A DNA stretch of 64,000 nucleotides from Salipaludibacillus aurantiacus (GTDB lineage: Bacteria; Bacillota; Bacilli; Bacillales; Salisediminibacteriaceae): the NCBI RefSeq assembly GCF_900111295.1, contig NZ_FOGT01000002.1:186001-250000 (forward strand), read 5' to 3'. Every line of letters starts with the position of its first letter. The first letter of the stretch is position 1. Made by a program: the position numbers and the translations under genes. Below the pieces are notes generated by a model, which made no database searches, was not told the origin of the DNA, and worked only from the letters and a program-made list of their open reading frames with translations. Shown piece by piece: positions 18,416 to 26,656 of the stretch.

Positions 18416-18444
18416 ATTATATACAACATAGCCGCCGCCGTTAA
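18416..18444 (-). promoter_or_regulatory. Candidate sigma-A promoter for asd-dapG-dapA
   Basis: Minus-strand TTAACG, 17 bases, TATAAT. The -10 is perfect and the -35 matches four of six. The -35 lies inside the 3' arm of the hairpin at 18432-18464. It would give vegetative expression of asd-dapG-dapA independently of sporulation. Confidence 0.45.
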
Positions 18445-18464
18445 GGGGGTACCTTAACGACGAC
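18432..18464 (-). repeat. Hairpin between spoVFB and asd
   Basis: On the minus-strand RNA, GUCGUCGUUAAGG pairs with CCUUAACGGCGGC (13 pairs including G-U wobbles) around a seven-base or smaller loop. No T-run follows. It could stall read-through from spoVFB, or be an RNA-processing site. Confidence 0.5.
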
Positions 18465-18510
18465 TTTTGTAACTAAGTCCTTATTTTAACAATAAGACCT
18501 CATAATTGCA

Positions 18511-19104
18511 TTAATTTTTATATCTCTCAATTAACACCGGCTGCAATTGACGGCCATTTATCGCTTCTTCTACAGTCTCAGGAATTCTCGACATATCAGC
18601 AACAAGGGAGTTTGGTTTTTTGAATGGATGATCCTGCCCTAAAGGAACGAAATAAATATTTTTAGCGGCCATCAGTTTCATTATGTTTACACCATTCAGT
18701 CCAAGAGCATCATTTGTGGATACAGCCACCACGACCGGCCTGCCCGTTCTCATAGTTGCTTTGGCTCCCATTAATACTGGGGAATCTGTCAGCGCGTTTG
18801 CGAGCTTACTGGTGGAATTACCTGTCATAGGAGCAACCACCATACAATCAAGGGGATATTTAGGCCCGAACGGCTCGGCTTTTACAATAGTATCTACAAT
18901 CGGTTCAGGAGTAGTTTCGGTTATTTCTTTCAGCCATGAGTCACTCGTTCCAAATTTAGTATCTGTGCTTTGAACGGTATAAGAAACAAAAGGTGTTACT
19001 ATAGCCCCTAAAGACACCAGCTTTTTCATTGCCGGCATGACTTCTTCATACGTACAGTGAGAACCGGTCAAACCAAATCCGATATGTTTTCCTTTTAAAG
19101 ACAT
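18511..19104 (-). CDS. spoVFB: Dipicolinate synthase subunit B
   Basis: 197-residue flavoprotein-family subunit of dipicolinate synthase. LKGKHIGFGLTGSHCTYEE at the N-terminus and PMTGNSTSKLANALTDSP with the MRTGRPVVVAVSTND segment are typical of SpoVFB/DpaB. With SpoVFA it oxidises the DapA product to dipicolinic acid, which reaches high level in the spore core as Ca-DPA. ATG start one base beyond the spoVFA stop with AAAGGAGG inside the end of spoVFA, so translation is coupled. Expressed in the mother cell in B. subtilis. Confidence 0.96.
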   Translation of the reverse strand: MSLKGKHIGFGLTGSHCTYEEVMPAMKKLVSLGAIVTPFVSYTVQSTDTKFGTSDSWLKEITETTPEPIVDTIVKAEPFGPKYPLDCMVVAPMTGNSTSKLANALTDSPVLMGAKATMRTGRPVVVAVSTNDALGLNGVNIMKLMAAKNIYFVPLGQDHPFKKPNSLVADMSRIPETVEEAINGRQLQPVLIERYKN

Positions 19105-19105
19105 C

Positions 19106-20008
19106 TTATCTTTTGCCTCCTTTTTGTTCTTGCCACTGCTCTTCTAAAAGAGAAGATAAAAGATTCGCAAGCTGGATCCCTGCTGTTTTGGGAGCTACTA
19201 AGCCTGGTAAGCCAGGAGTCAGGATGGCATGAATTCCACGCTTTTTGGCAAATTCGAAATTTGTTCCTCCCGGTTTAGATGCTATATCGACAATCAGAGC
19301 GTGGTTGGGCATTTTAGCGATCACTTCAGCTGTAAGAACTTCAGCAGGAATAGTATTTATAACGACATCTGCCTGTGCTGCCCGGTTGCCAAGCTCCGAC
19401 AGTGAAACCGGCTCCATCCCCATCGTATAAGCTCTGGCTAACAAGTCGGTTTCCCTTGCAGCTACAGAGACGTCAGCTCCCAGCTGGGAAAATGTTTTAG
19501 CAATGGTCTGCCCGACTCTGCCAAACCCTGTAATGACAACTTTTGCTTTATGCACAGTAACATTGGTGTTCTGAATGACAAGCATCAATGCGCCTTCTGC
19601 TGTAGGAATAGAATTGTATATTGCGAGATCATCCCTGTTCATAAGTTCAATAAGCTCTTTTTCTGCATGGCTGGCCATTTCTGATAAAGCCTTATTAGCG
19701 ATACCGGTATATATACGGGTATGTGCAGGCGTCTCAGCCAGCCAGCTTTCTTTAAAAAACTGCTGCTTCCCTGCAAATACACTGTCGATTTCACGTTTGG
19801 AACTTATGCCATTAACAGGTAGAATCAGCGCGTCAAGTTTATCAGCCCTGACCGTATCAAATGTTGATTTCTCAACTCCCAAAAATCCGTTATCCAGCTG
19901 TTCATAGCCTATTAAATGAATTGAAGCATCTAGTTTAGACAGTTTGCGAATGACTTCAATTTGCCGCAGATCTCCTCCAATAATTGCAATTTGCATTCCA
20001 GTTAACAC
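19106..20008 (-). CDS. spoVFA: Dipicolinate synthase subunit A
   Basis: 300 residues. N-terminal domain (MLTGMQIAIIGGDLRQIEVIRKL) followed by a Rossmann NAD(P) domain with VVITGFGRVGQTIAKTF at about residues 155-175, as in SpoVFA/DpaA dehydrogenases. Catalyses the oxidation to dipicolinate together with SpoVFB. GTG start with AAAGGGGAG upstream; the N-terminus matches the family. A sigma-K-type promoter sits about 70 bp upstream and a terminator from ymxH before it, so this is the first gene of the operon. Its presence is strong evidence that the organism makes endospores. Confidence 0.96.
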   Translation of the reverse strand: MLTGMQIAIIGGDLRQIEVIRKLSKLDASIHLIGYEQLDNGFLGVEKSTFDTVRADKLDALILPVNGISSKREIDSVFAGKQQFFKESWLAETPAHTRIYTGIANKALSEMASHAEKELIELMNRDDLAIYNSIPTAEGALMLVIQNTNVTVHKAKVVITGFGRVGQTIAKTFSQLGADVSVAARETDLLARAYTMGMEPVSLSELGNRAAQADVVINTIPAEVLTAEVIAKMPNHALIVDIASKPGGTNFEFAKKRGIHAILTPGLPGLVAPKTAGIQLANLLSSLLEEQWQEQKGGKR

Positions 20009-20074
20009 TTGATTCTCCCCTTTCTGGTACTGGTAAATGGAAAGGGAAATAAGAGCCTTGCGAAACGCTCAACA

Positions 20075-20102
20075 CATTTTATGTAAGAATTACCGTTTGG
20101 TG
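20075..20102 (-). promoter_or_regulatory. Sigma-K-type promoter of the spoVF operon
   Basis: Minus strand: CACC (-35), then CATAAAATG (-10) with exactly 16 bases between AC and CATA. The sigma-K consensus is mACm-16-CATAnnnTA, matched except for the last A. It is placed between the ymxH terminator and spoVFA, whose B. subtilis counterpart is sigma-K dependent. Confidence 0.7.
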
Positions 20103-20120
20103 ATTTGTACACAAAGAAAA

Positions 20121-20150
20121 GCCCGCTGTAAGCATAAGCTCATAGCGGGC
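20121..20150 (-). terminator. Terminator after ymxH
   Basis: Arms GCCCGCTATGAGC / GCTTACAGCGGGC with one or two mismatches and a four-base loop, followed by TTTTCTTT on the minus strand, about 20 bp after the ymxH stop. Confidence 0.85.
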
Positions 20151-20172
20151 ATAGCCGTGTTTATTATTTTAT

Positions 20173-20406
20173 TTAAGATACTTCAATAATAATCATGTCG
20201 GTACCGATTTTTTTAATCTGATTCCAGTACACGGTGACTTCTTTTTCTCTTTTTCCAAGGCCGAACCATTTTAAAGTAGGAATAACAAAAGCTTCAATCT
20301 TACCGCTTTTCTCATCAATCATCAGATCTGTCTGGCCGAGCACGCCAAGCCGCTCACCTTTTTGATAATCAATGATTTCTTTCTGGCTGATCTCACTTAA
20401 CCGCAT
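20173..20406 (-). CDS. ymxH: YlmC/YmxH family PRC-barrel protein
   Basis: 77 residues. A single PRC-barrel-like beta domain (RLSEISQKEIIDYQKGERLGVLGQ), the YlmC/YmxH family linked with sporulation. Small, soluble, no signal peptide. ATG with a GGGTGGGTGG stretch upstream as the probable ribosome-binding site. Lies between mlpA and spoVFA as in B. subtilis. A role in sporulation is family knowledge only; no direct biochemical function is known to me. Confidence 0.9.
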   Translation of the reverse strand: MRLSEISQKEIIDYQKGERLGVLGQTDLMIDEKSGKIEAFVIPTLKWFGLGKREKEVTVYWNQIKKIGTDMIIIEVS

Positions 20407-20470
20407 CCGTCAACCACCCACCCTTCAGTTTACTACAAGCTTATGCGGGGCTGAGGGGCTTATATTCTAT

Positions 20471-21715
20471 TTATTGCTTTAAAGATTGCGGCAGCCTGCC
20501 ATCAGGGCTGATGAGAGTCAGTGAAAAGTCCTTCGATAATATATCTTCACTCGTATTCATAATTTCTTCCATCGTCACCTGATCAATTGACGTTACTATT
20601 TCATCAAGTGATTTATGCCTGCCCAGAAGAAGTTCATTTTTCCCGTTCCTGCTCATCCGGCTGTTTGTACTTTCAAGCCCGAGCATTAAGCCGCCTTTCA
20701 ATTGCTCTTTCCCATTATGAAGTTCCTTGTTTGTTAAGCCGTTCTCCCGGATCTCTTGTAACGTATTCATAATCACTTCAAACGTCTGTTCAAGCTGTTC
20801 CTGTGCTGAACCGGAATAAATAGTCAGCATCCCGGAATCTTTAAAGGCCGAATGGTAGGAGAATACTGAGTAAGCGAGTCCCCTGTTCTCCCTTATTTCC
20901 TGAAACAGGCGGCTGCTCATGCTTCCGCCTAGAGCGTTATTCAACAGGATCAGTGAATAAATACGTTCATCACTAACCTTGTAACCATCAAATCCAAGGC
21001 ATAAATGCGCTTGTTCAGTATCTTTTTGGCGGACCAGCTTTTCCGGTAAAAAGGATGGTTTTTCCAGATTTACAGAGTTCTCCGTTTTCTTTTTTAATGG
21101 AGCGAATAATTCTTCAATGTAGTCTATATAACTTTCATCCACATTTCCGCATACAGAGATAACGACATTTTCAGCATGGTAATATTGATTCATATAGGAA
21201 AATAAATCTTCTGAAGAAAACGAATCCAATGTCTGCTCTGTTCCGAGAATCGGGTAACCAAGCGGATGTTCACCGTAACTTGCTTTACTCAATAAGTCGT
21301 GTACGAGATCATCAGGTGTATCTTCATACATTTTGATTTCTTCAAGTACGACGCCTTTCTCTTTTTCCATTTCTTTCTTTGTAAATGTAGAATTAAAATA
21401 CATATCAGCCAGTACATCCACCGCATACTTCGCGTGAGTATCCAGCACCTTGGCATAATAGCATGTATATTCTTTTGAAGTTAAGGCATTGACATGGCCG
21501 CCGATCGAATCAAAAGATTCGGCAATATCCTGGGCCGTGCGCGTTTTAGTCCCTTTAAAAAACATATGCTCAATAAAATGGGACATACCGTTCTCTTCTT
21601 TTTTCTCAAATCGCGATCCTGTACCAATCCATATCCCGACAGATACTGATCTGACATTGTGGTTAGGTTCAAAGACGATCCGAAGACCATTCTTGCTGCT
21701 AATACGTTTAATCAC
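20471..21715 (-). CDS. mlpA: M16 zinc peptidase MlpA/YmxG
   Basis: 414 residues, M16B peptidase with intact HFIEH zinc motif at residues 46-50, the downstream Glu (EKGVVLEEIKMYED), and the C-terminal FGG-like/Arg/Tyr region (LGGSMSSRLFQEIRENRGLAYSV). In B. subtilis it is linked to regulation of extracellular protease production. The longest frame reaches 21760, but GTG at 21715 follows AGGAGG at seven bases and gives MIKRISSKNGL, the normal N-terminus, so I chose it. Start is 22 bp after the ylxY stop. Confidence 0.95.
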   Translation of the reverse strand: MIKRISSKNGLRIVFEPNHNVRSVSVGIWIGTGSRFEKKEENGMSHFIEHMFFKGTKTRTAQDIAESFDSIGGHVNALTSKEYTCYYAKVLDTHAKYAVDVLADMYFNSTFTKKEMEKEKGVVLEEIKMYEDTPDDLVHDLLSKASYGEHPLGYPILGTEQTLDSFSSEDLFSYMNQYYHAENVVISVCGNVDESYIDYIEELFAPLKKKTENSVNLEKPSFLPEKLVRQKDTEQAHLCLGFDGYKVSDERIYSLILLNNALGGSMSSRLFQEIRENRGLAYSVFSYHSAFKDSGMLTIYSGSAQEQLEQTFEVIMNTLQEIRENGLTNKELHNGKEQLKGGLMLGLESTNSRMSRNGKNELLLGRHKSLDEIVTSIDQVTMEEIMNTSEDILSKDFSLTLISPDGRLPQSLKQ

Positions 21716-21737
21716 AATAGATCCTCCTACTGATTGG

Positions 21738-22700
21738 TTATTCAGATGATCTTTTCTCACTTAAGACATCTGATAAGTTACCAAGTTTTAGTCCTTTTTT
21801 CTGAATGCCCGTAATCATTGTTTCTAGGCCTTCTTTGGTTGAAGAGGTAGGATGCATAAGAATCAGAGAGCCAGGTTCTGTTTTTGTCACTACCCGGTCA
21901 GCCATACTGGCCGGATCCGGCTTCTTCCAATCCACAGTATCCACCGTCCATAAAACGGTATACATTCCATGTTCCCTTGCAACTTTTACAACCTCATCCC
22001 TATAGCTTCCGCTGGGCGGTGCAAACCACTGGGGAGTCACGTTAAGTGCTGCGTTTATAACTTCATTCGTTCTCCGTATTTCATCGTGAATGCGTTCGCG
22101 TGAAAGCTGCTGCATATTAGGGTGAGAATAAGCATGGTTGCCAATTTCATGGCCTTCCTCTTTTATCATCATAGCAAGATTCGGATTGTTTTTCACCCAT
22201 GAACCGTCTAAAAAGAAAGTTGCCTTCACATCATATTTTTTAAACGTTTTTAACATATCCGGCAAATACTCATTTCCCCATGCTACATTCACCATCATAC
22301 CAGCCATTGGTTTCCCGGGATTTCCTTTATAGACAGGCGCAGGCGGCAGATCTTTTAAAGTGACTTCCGGAGGTATTTCTTCAAACGTCAGCAGGCCTTC
22401 CTGAAAGGCACCCGCAGGCTTCATCTTATCATATGATTTCTGTACATCAATTCTTTTGCCGTTCAGTCCGGGAATCGCTTTCCAGACCGGGTCTATCACT
22501 GCATCAACAGCAGGCTGGTCATATTCCTGCCGTTTACGGATAATTTCCATATAAAGAGGGTCTTCTTCTTTTAATACTTGTTCGGCCTTCCCTGTTATTT
22601 CTTTGATGTAGTTTCCAGTCACCGGATTCTGCAAAGTAGAGAAGGTCATAAACAGCAACAGTAGCAAAGTCCCTGATTGAACGAAAGCTTTCTTCAGCAT
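21738..22700 (-). CDS. ylxY: YlxY, polysaccharide-deacetylase-like protein with degenerate motif
   Basis: 320 residues. Starts with a signal or anchor segment (MLKKAFVQSGTLLLLLFMTF) and carries a C-terminal NodB domain (about 140-310): HAYSHPN keeps the metal-binding His pair, and FAPPSGSYRD, WTVDTVDW and LMHPT correspond to later motifs. The usual first motif TFDDGP is replaced by NVAWGNEYLP, so the catalytic base and metal Asp are missing, as in other YlxY. It may be a wall-binding or altered enzyme (inference). ATG at 22700 with GGGGTGAT upstream; the longer frame to 22739 lacks support. Same pnp-ylxY-mlpA order as B. subtilis. Confidence 0.92.
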   Translation of the reverse strand: MLKKAFVQSGTLLLLLFMTFSTLQNPVTGNYIKEITGKAEQVLKEEDPLYMEIIRKRQEYDQPAVDAVIDPVWKAIPGLNGKRIDVQKSYDKMKPAGAFQEGLLTFEEIPPEVTLKDLPPAPVYKGNPGKPMAGMMVNVAWGNEYLPDMLKTFKKYDVKATFFLDGSWVKNNPNLAMMIKEEGHEIGNHAYSHPNMQQLSRERIHDEIRRTNEVINAALNVTPQWFAPPSGSYRDEVVKVAREHGMYTVLWTVDTVDWKKPDPASMADRVVTKTEPGSLILMHPTSSTKEGLETMITGIQKKGLKLGNLSDVLSEKRSSE

Positions 22701-22799
22701 TTTAATCACCCCATTAAAAAATATGTTTCTATTGGACAAGGTAGAACTGAAGAAAGTTGTAATTCAAAAACAGGGAACAGATTAAAAAATCCGGCAAAA

Positions 22800-22824
22800 A
22801 AAGCTGCCAGCTACTGACAGCTTT
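22800..22824 (-). terminator. Terminator after pnp
   Basis: Arms AAAGCTGTCAG / CTGGCAGCTTT (one G-U) around a three-base loop, followed by a T-run on the minus strand, about ten bases after the pnp stop. Confidence 0.88.
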
Positions 22825-22832
22825 TAAATAAA

Positions 22833-24932
22833 TTATTTAGATTCATTGTTTTCAGGCAGTACCGCTTTACGGGACAAGTTAACGCGTCCCTGATTATCGA
22901 TTTCAGTCACTTTTACAAGCACTTCATCACCGATGGAAACGACGTCTTCAACTTTTCCTACGCGCTCTTTCGCAAGCTGTGAGATATGAACAAGGCCGTC
23001 TTTGCCTTTGAAGATTTCCACAAAAGCACCGAATTTTTCAATTCGTTTAACTTTCCCGAGGTAAGTCTGGCCGACTTCCACTTCACGGACAAGATCTTCA
23101 ATAATTTGTTTAGCTTTATTATTCATCTCTTGTTCGGACGAAGAAATATAAACCGTGCCGTCCTGCTCAATATCAATTTTAACTCCTGTGTCATCAATAA
23201 TCTGATTAATGGTCTTTCCGCTTGGTCCAATAACGTCGCGAATTTTATCAGGGTGAATCTTCATCGTTAAAATCTTCGGCGCGTACTGACTGAGTTCTTC
23301 ACGAGGCTCAGGAATAGCTGACAGCATATTCTCAAGAATCTGCATTCTGCCTTCCTGCGCCTGCTCTAAAGCTTCTTGCAACACATTTTTATCGATACCT
23401 TCTATTTTGATATCCATTTGAAGAGCTGTGACCCCTTTTGAAGTCCCGGCGACTTTGAAGTCCATATCGCCAAGCGCGTCTTCCATACCTTGGATATCTG
23501 TTAAAACGGCAACCTTATCTTCATGTTTTACTAACCCCATAGCAATACCTGCAACAGGAGAAGAAATCGGCACACCGGCTGCCATCATAGCTAACGTGCT
23601 TGCACATATACTCGCCTGAGAGGTTGACCCGTTGGATTCCAGCACTTCTGAAACGAGACGGATCGTATAAGGGAATTCCTGTTCAGATGGAATCACTTTC
23701 TCCAATGCCCTCTCACCGAGAGCTCCGTGTCCGATTTCTCTTCGGCCAGGTCCTCTGATCGGGCCTGTCTCCCCTACACTGAATAACGGGAAGTTATAGT
23801 GGTGCATAAATCGTTTAGATTCTTCAATTCCTAAGCCGTCAAGTACCTGCACGTCTCCTAATGCCCCTAGCGTACACACAGAAAGAGCCTGTGTCTGTCC
23901 GCGGGTAAAGAGGCCGGATCCGTGCGTCCGCTGCAAAATATCAATTTCTGAAGCAAGCGGGCGGATTTCATTCACTTTTCTGCCATCAGGTCTGATATTA
24001 TCCTGCGTAATGAGTTTACGGACGGTCTCTTTTAATAATTTATCGAGGATTTCTTTCACATCTTTTGTGCGGTCTTCCTCTTCCTCGGCATACCCTTCGA
24101 GAACGTTGTCATATACTTCTTTGATCGCTTCTTCACGGGCATGTTTCTCTACCACGGTGGCAGCTTTAACAAGGTCAGCCTCTGCCTTGCCGCGGATTTC
24201 TGATTCAAGTTCTTCATCGGTAGTTACCAGCTGGACTTCCATTTTAGTTTTTCCGACTTTTTCAAAGATCTCTTCCTGGAAAGAAACTAATTTCTTAATT
24301 TCTTCATGGCCGTACATAATGGCATCAAGCATGATTTCTTCAGGCACTTCGTCAGCACCCGCTTCCACCATATTAATTGCGTCTTTAGTACCGGCAACAA
24401 TTAAGTTAATATCGCTTTTTTCCATTTGGTCTGTTGTCGGATTAATTAAAAATTCACCATCCACTCTTCCAACAGTCACTCCGGCAATCGGGCCTCCAAA
24501 TGGAATATCTGATATGCCAAGAGCAATAGATGACCCTACCATTGCAGTCATCTCTGGTGAGCAGTTCTGGTCATTACTCATTACCATGCTGATCACTTGA
24601 ACATCATTACGGAACCCGTCAGGGAACAATGGGCGGATTGGTCTGTCAATCAGCCTGCTTGTTAAGACAGCGTGGTCACTCGGACGGCCCTCACGTTTAA
24701 TAAATCCGCCCGGAATTTTACCCGCAGCATATAAGCGTTCCTCATAATTTACTGTTAACGGAAAGAAAGGTAAATCTTTCGGTTCTTTTGATCCTGTAGC
24801 AGTAGATAATACGGAGGTGTCACCATAACGTATCATGGCTGCTCCGTTTGCCTGTTTAGCAAATTGGCCTACTTCAACCGTAAGTGTACGGCCGGCCCAT
24901 TCCATAGAAAAAACCTGTTTTTCTTGACTCAT
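22833..24932 (-). CDS. pnp: Polyribonucleotide nucleotidyltransferase (PNPase)
   Basis: 699 residues, standard length. 3'-to-5' phosphorolytic exonuclease of the RNA degradosome. Two RNase PH domains (first about 10-140; second with FTRGQTQAL near residue 345), helical domain between, then KH ([18 protein letters not shown] with GPSG loop) and S1 ([20 protein letters not shown]) at the C-terminus. ATG with GAGGAG eleven bases upstream. Preceded by its own promoter after the rpsO terminator; in B. subtilis called pnpA. Confidence 0.97.
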   Translation of the reverse strand: MSQEKQVFSMEWAGRTLTVEVGQFAKQANGAAMIRYGDTSVLSTATGSKEPKDLPFFPLTVNYEERLYAAGKIPGGFIKREGRPSDHAVLTSRLIDRPIRPLFPDGFRNDVQVISMVMSNDQNCSPEMTAMVGSSIALGISDIPFGGPIAGVTVGRVDGEFLINPTTDQMEKSDINLIVAGTKDAINMVEAGADEVPEEIMLDAIMYGHEEIKKLVSFQEEIFEKVGKTKMEVQLVTTDEELESEIRGKAEADLVKAATVVEKHAREEAIKEVYDNVLEGYAEEEEDRTKDVKEILDKLLKETVRKLITQDNIRPDGRKVNEIRPLASEIDILQRTHGSGLFTRGQTQALSVCTLGALGDVQVLDGLGIEESKRFMHHYNFPLFSVGETGPIRGPGRREIGHGALGERALEKVIPSEQEFPYTIRLVSEVLESNGSTSQASICASTLAMMAAGVPISSPVAGIAMGLVKHEDKVAVLTDIQGMEDALGDMDFKVAGTSKGVTALQMDIKIEGIDKNVLQEALEQAQEGRMQILENMLSAIPEPREELSQYAPKILTMKIHPDKIRDVIGPSGKTINQIIDDTGVKIDIEQDGTVYISSSEQEMNNKAKQIIEDLVREVEVGQTYLGKVKRIEKFGAFVEIFKGKDGLVHISQLAKERVGKVEDVVSIGDEVLVKVTEIDNQGRVNLSRKAVLPENNESK

Positions 24933-25094
24933 ATTTGACTTGACTCCTCTCAGCGTAATAATAATATCAAAAGCCTTTTTATTATTGTTAACTTTGTTTT
25001 TATGTACTAAACATGGTGTATATTAAGTGAAGGTAACAATTTATAAACATTTTTAACATTTAAAAGAAAATCTATCCATTGATAAACCCTGACT

Positions 25095-25123
25095 TTTATA
25101 TCATATCAAAAAAATATATGTAA
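25095..25123 (-). promoter_or_regulatory. Candidate sigma-A promoter for pnp
   Basis: Minus-strand TTACAT, 17 bases, TATAAA, just downstream of the rpsO terminator. It would give a leader of about 150 bases before pnp. Confidence 0.5.
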
Positions 25124-25173
25124 CGAAACACTATATTCCCTGTCAGCAGGCACCTCTATTTAATCCATAAGAA

Positions 25174-25196
25174 AAAGCGGGAGAATCTCCCGCTTT
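25174..25196 (-). terminator. Terminator after rpsO
   Basis: Perfect arms AAAGCGGGAGA / TCTCCCGCTTT with a one-base centre (so an effective loop of a few bases) and TTTTTC following on the minus strand, six bases after the rpsO stop. Confidence 0.92.
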
Positions 25197-25201
25197 GGCT
25201 A

Positions 25202-25471
25202 TTATCGACGAAGACCAAGCTTATCGACAACTTGACGGTAACGAGTAACGTCTTTATTACGTAAGTAAGTAAGCAGGTTACGACGTTGACCGACCATTTT
25301 TAAAAGACCACGGCGTGAATGGTGATCCTTCTTGTGTGTACGCAAATGATCATTTAGCGTATTGATTTGCTCAGTAAGGATAGCTACCTGGACTTCAGGA
25401 GAACCTGTGTCGTTCTCATGAGTTTTAAACTGGTCAATAATTTCATTTTTACGTTCTTGAGTTAATGCCAT
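25202..25471 (-). CDS. rpsO: Small ribosomal subunit protein uS15
   Basis: 89 residues, full-length S15, a primary 16S rRNA central-domain binder needed for 30S platform assembly. Typical segments: [17 protein letters not shown], then [19 protein letters not shown] and the C-terminal [15 protein letters not shown] with AAAGGAGGTGG upstream. Own promoter about 90 bp upstream and an immediate terminator make it monocistronic, with a leader long enough for S15 autoregulation. Confidence 0.98.
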   Translation of the reverse strand: MALTQERKNEIIDQFKTHENDTGSPEVQVAILTEQINTLNDHLRTHKKDHHSRRGLLKMVGQRRNLLTYLRNKDVTRYRQVVDKLGLRR

Positions 25472-25552
25472 CCTGTTCCACCTCCTTTATCTTAATCCCC
25501 AATTGCTGAGCAGACGTCGGTGACTCGTGCTGCCAAGCATCGGTTCATAGCA
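25472..25552 (-). promoter_or_regulatory. rpsO 5' leader, possible S15-binding RNA
   Basis: From the predicted start site to the rpsO start there are about 80 bases with self-complementary segments (TTGCT with AGCAA; GCAG with CTGC; TGCTTGGCAGCA as a small hairpin), suggesting a multi-helix leader. S15 autoregulates through its leader in several bacteria, including Geobacillus. A fold matching this was not computed. Confidence 0.35.
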
Positions 25553-25558
25553 ATACTA

Positions 25559-25587
25559 ATCATACTAGTTAAAAGAAGAGATTTCAA
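25559..25587 (-). promoter_or_regulatory. Sigma-A promoter of rpsO
   Basis: Minus-strand TTGAAA, 17 bases, TATGAT; each hexamer matches the consensus at five of six positions. Start site expected near 25552. Confidence 0.7.
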
Positions 25588-25694
25588 GTTTTTCATAAAA
25601 AATTTAATTTATTATAGCAATCTTTCTAAAAAATGAGACGCTGTGTGCAGAAAATGAAGCTTTTGCTGCTACATAAGGAAAATCAGCAGCTGAT

Positions 25695-26624
25695 TTAAAA
25701 GAAGCTGCGGGCCTCTGCTATATCCTTATTAATCTGGGCAATTAAGGCCTCCGCGCCATCAAACTTAATTTCTCCCCGAATCCGCTTAAGAAAAACGACT
25801 TCAACTTTCTCATCGTATAAATTCTTTTCTGTATCAAGGAGATGGACTTCTATCGTTTGTTTGGAGGTTTCATCGTGAAAAGTAGGCTTAGAACCAATGT
25901 TGCATACACCTGAATACGCCTTTCCGTTCACCTTAAAGGTGACAGCATATACGCCGGCAGCAGGAATTTCCTTTTGGGCATCAGTGGAAACATTGGCAGT
26001 AGGAAAACCGATCGTGCGTCCGCGCTTTTCTCCATGTTCCACCACTCCGGCTATCTTATAGTTTCTGCCTAAATAACTGTTCACTTTATCTATTTCACCT
26101 TTAGCCATTGCCTCACGGATGGAAGTGGAACTGATTTTCCCTTCCTGGCCTGCTACTTTTTCCACTGTCGTCTGCGTGATTAAGTTTCTTGAATGGAAAG
26201 GCATTGTTTCCATTGTCCCTTTTCCCAGTCTGCCGTAAGAATAATCGAAACCAGCGACCACGTGTTTAACATTTAAATCAATTAAGTAGTCGTCCACAAA
26301 TTGCTGGGGGGATAATTCTGAAAAGCGGGAAGTAAATTCTACAATAAATAAGTAATCCACACCTGTCTTTTCTATCAGCTTTTCTTTTTCTTCCAGGGGG
26401 GAAAGATAGCGGACAGGGTGTCCGCCATTCTTCCGCAAGACTTCTTTAGGATGAGGGAAGAAAGTCATGACAGCAGAATTAATATGTTCATCGGCAGCTT
26501 TTTTTACAGCCGTTTCTATCACTTTCTGATGCCCTAGATGAACACCGTCAAAAAAGCCTAAAGCAGTCACTGTCGGCGGAAGGTTCATCGGGCGATGAGG
26601 GTGTGTTAAGTGAATAATTTCCAA
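25695..26624 (-). CDS. ribF: Bifunctional riboflavin kinase / FAD synthetase
   Basis: 309 residues, called ribC in B. subtilis. N-terminal FMN adenylyltransferase domain with GFFDGVHLGHQKVI (nucleotidyltransferase HxGH-like), C-terminal riboflavin kinase domain with GRTIGFPTANV and the VEVHLLD segment. Makes FMN and FAD. The longest frame begins with GTG at 26633 but with no ribosome-binding site; TTG at 26624 has GAGGTGG five bases upstream and gives an N-terminus parallel to that of B. subtilis RibC (M-x2-IH-x-THPH), so I prefer it. 32 bp after truB, same operon. Confidence 0.94.
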   Translation of the reverse strand: MEIIHLTHPHRPMNLPPTVTALGFFDGVHLGHQKVIETAVKKAADEHINSAVMTFFPHPKEVLRKNGGHPVRYLSPLEEKEKLIEKTGVDYLFIVEFTSRFSELSPQQFVDDYLIDLNVKHVVAGFDYSYGRLGKGTMETMPFHSRNLITQTTVEKVAGQEGKISSTSIREAMAKGEIDKVNSYLGRNYKIAGVVEHGEKRGRTIGFPTANVSTDAQKEIPAAGVYAVTFKVNGKAYSGVCNIGSKPTFHDETSKQTIEVHLLDTEKNLYDEKVEVVFLKRIRGEIKFDGAEALIAQINKDIAEARSFF

Positions 26625-26656
26625 AGGAGCCACCTCATTTTTCCCAAAAAATAGTA

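Noticed and set aside
18283-18510. Lysine riboswitch upstream of asd
   Set aside because: The gap is of suitable length but I see no recognisable lysine-riboswitch core; the hairpin and promoter explain it better.
24010-24600. 196-codon plus-strand reading frame opposite pnp
   Set aside because: Ser/Thr-rich antisense shadow of pnp, no ribosome-binding site or recognisable domain.
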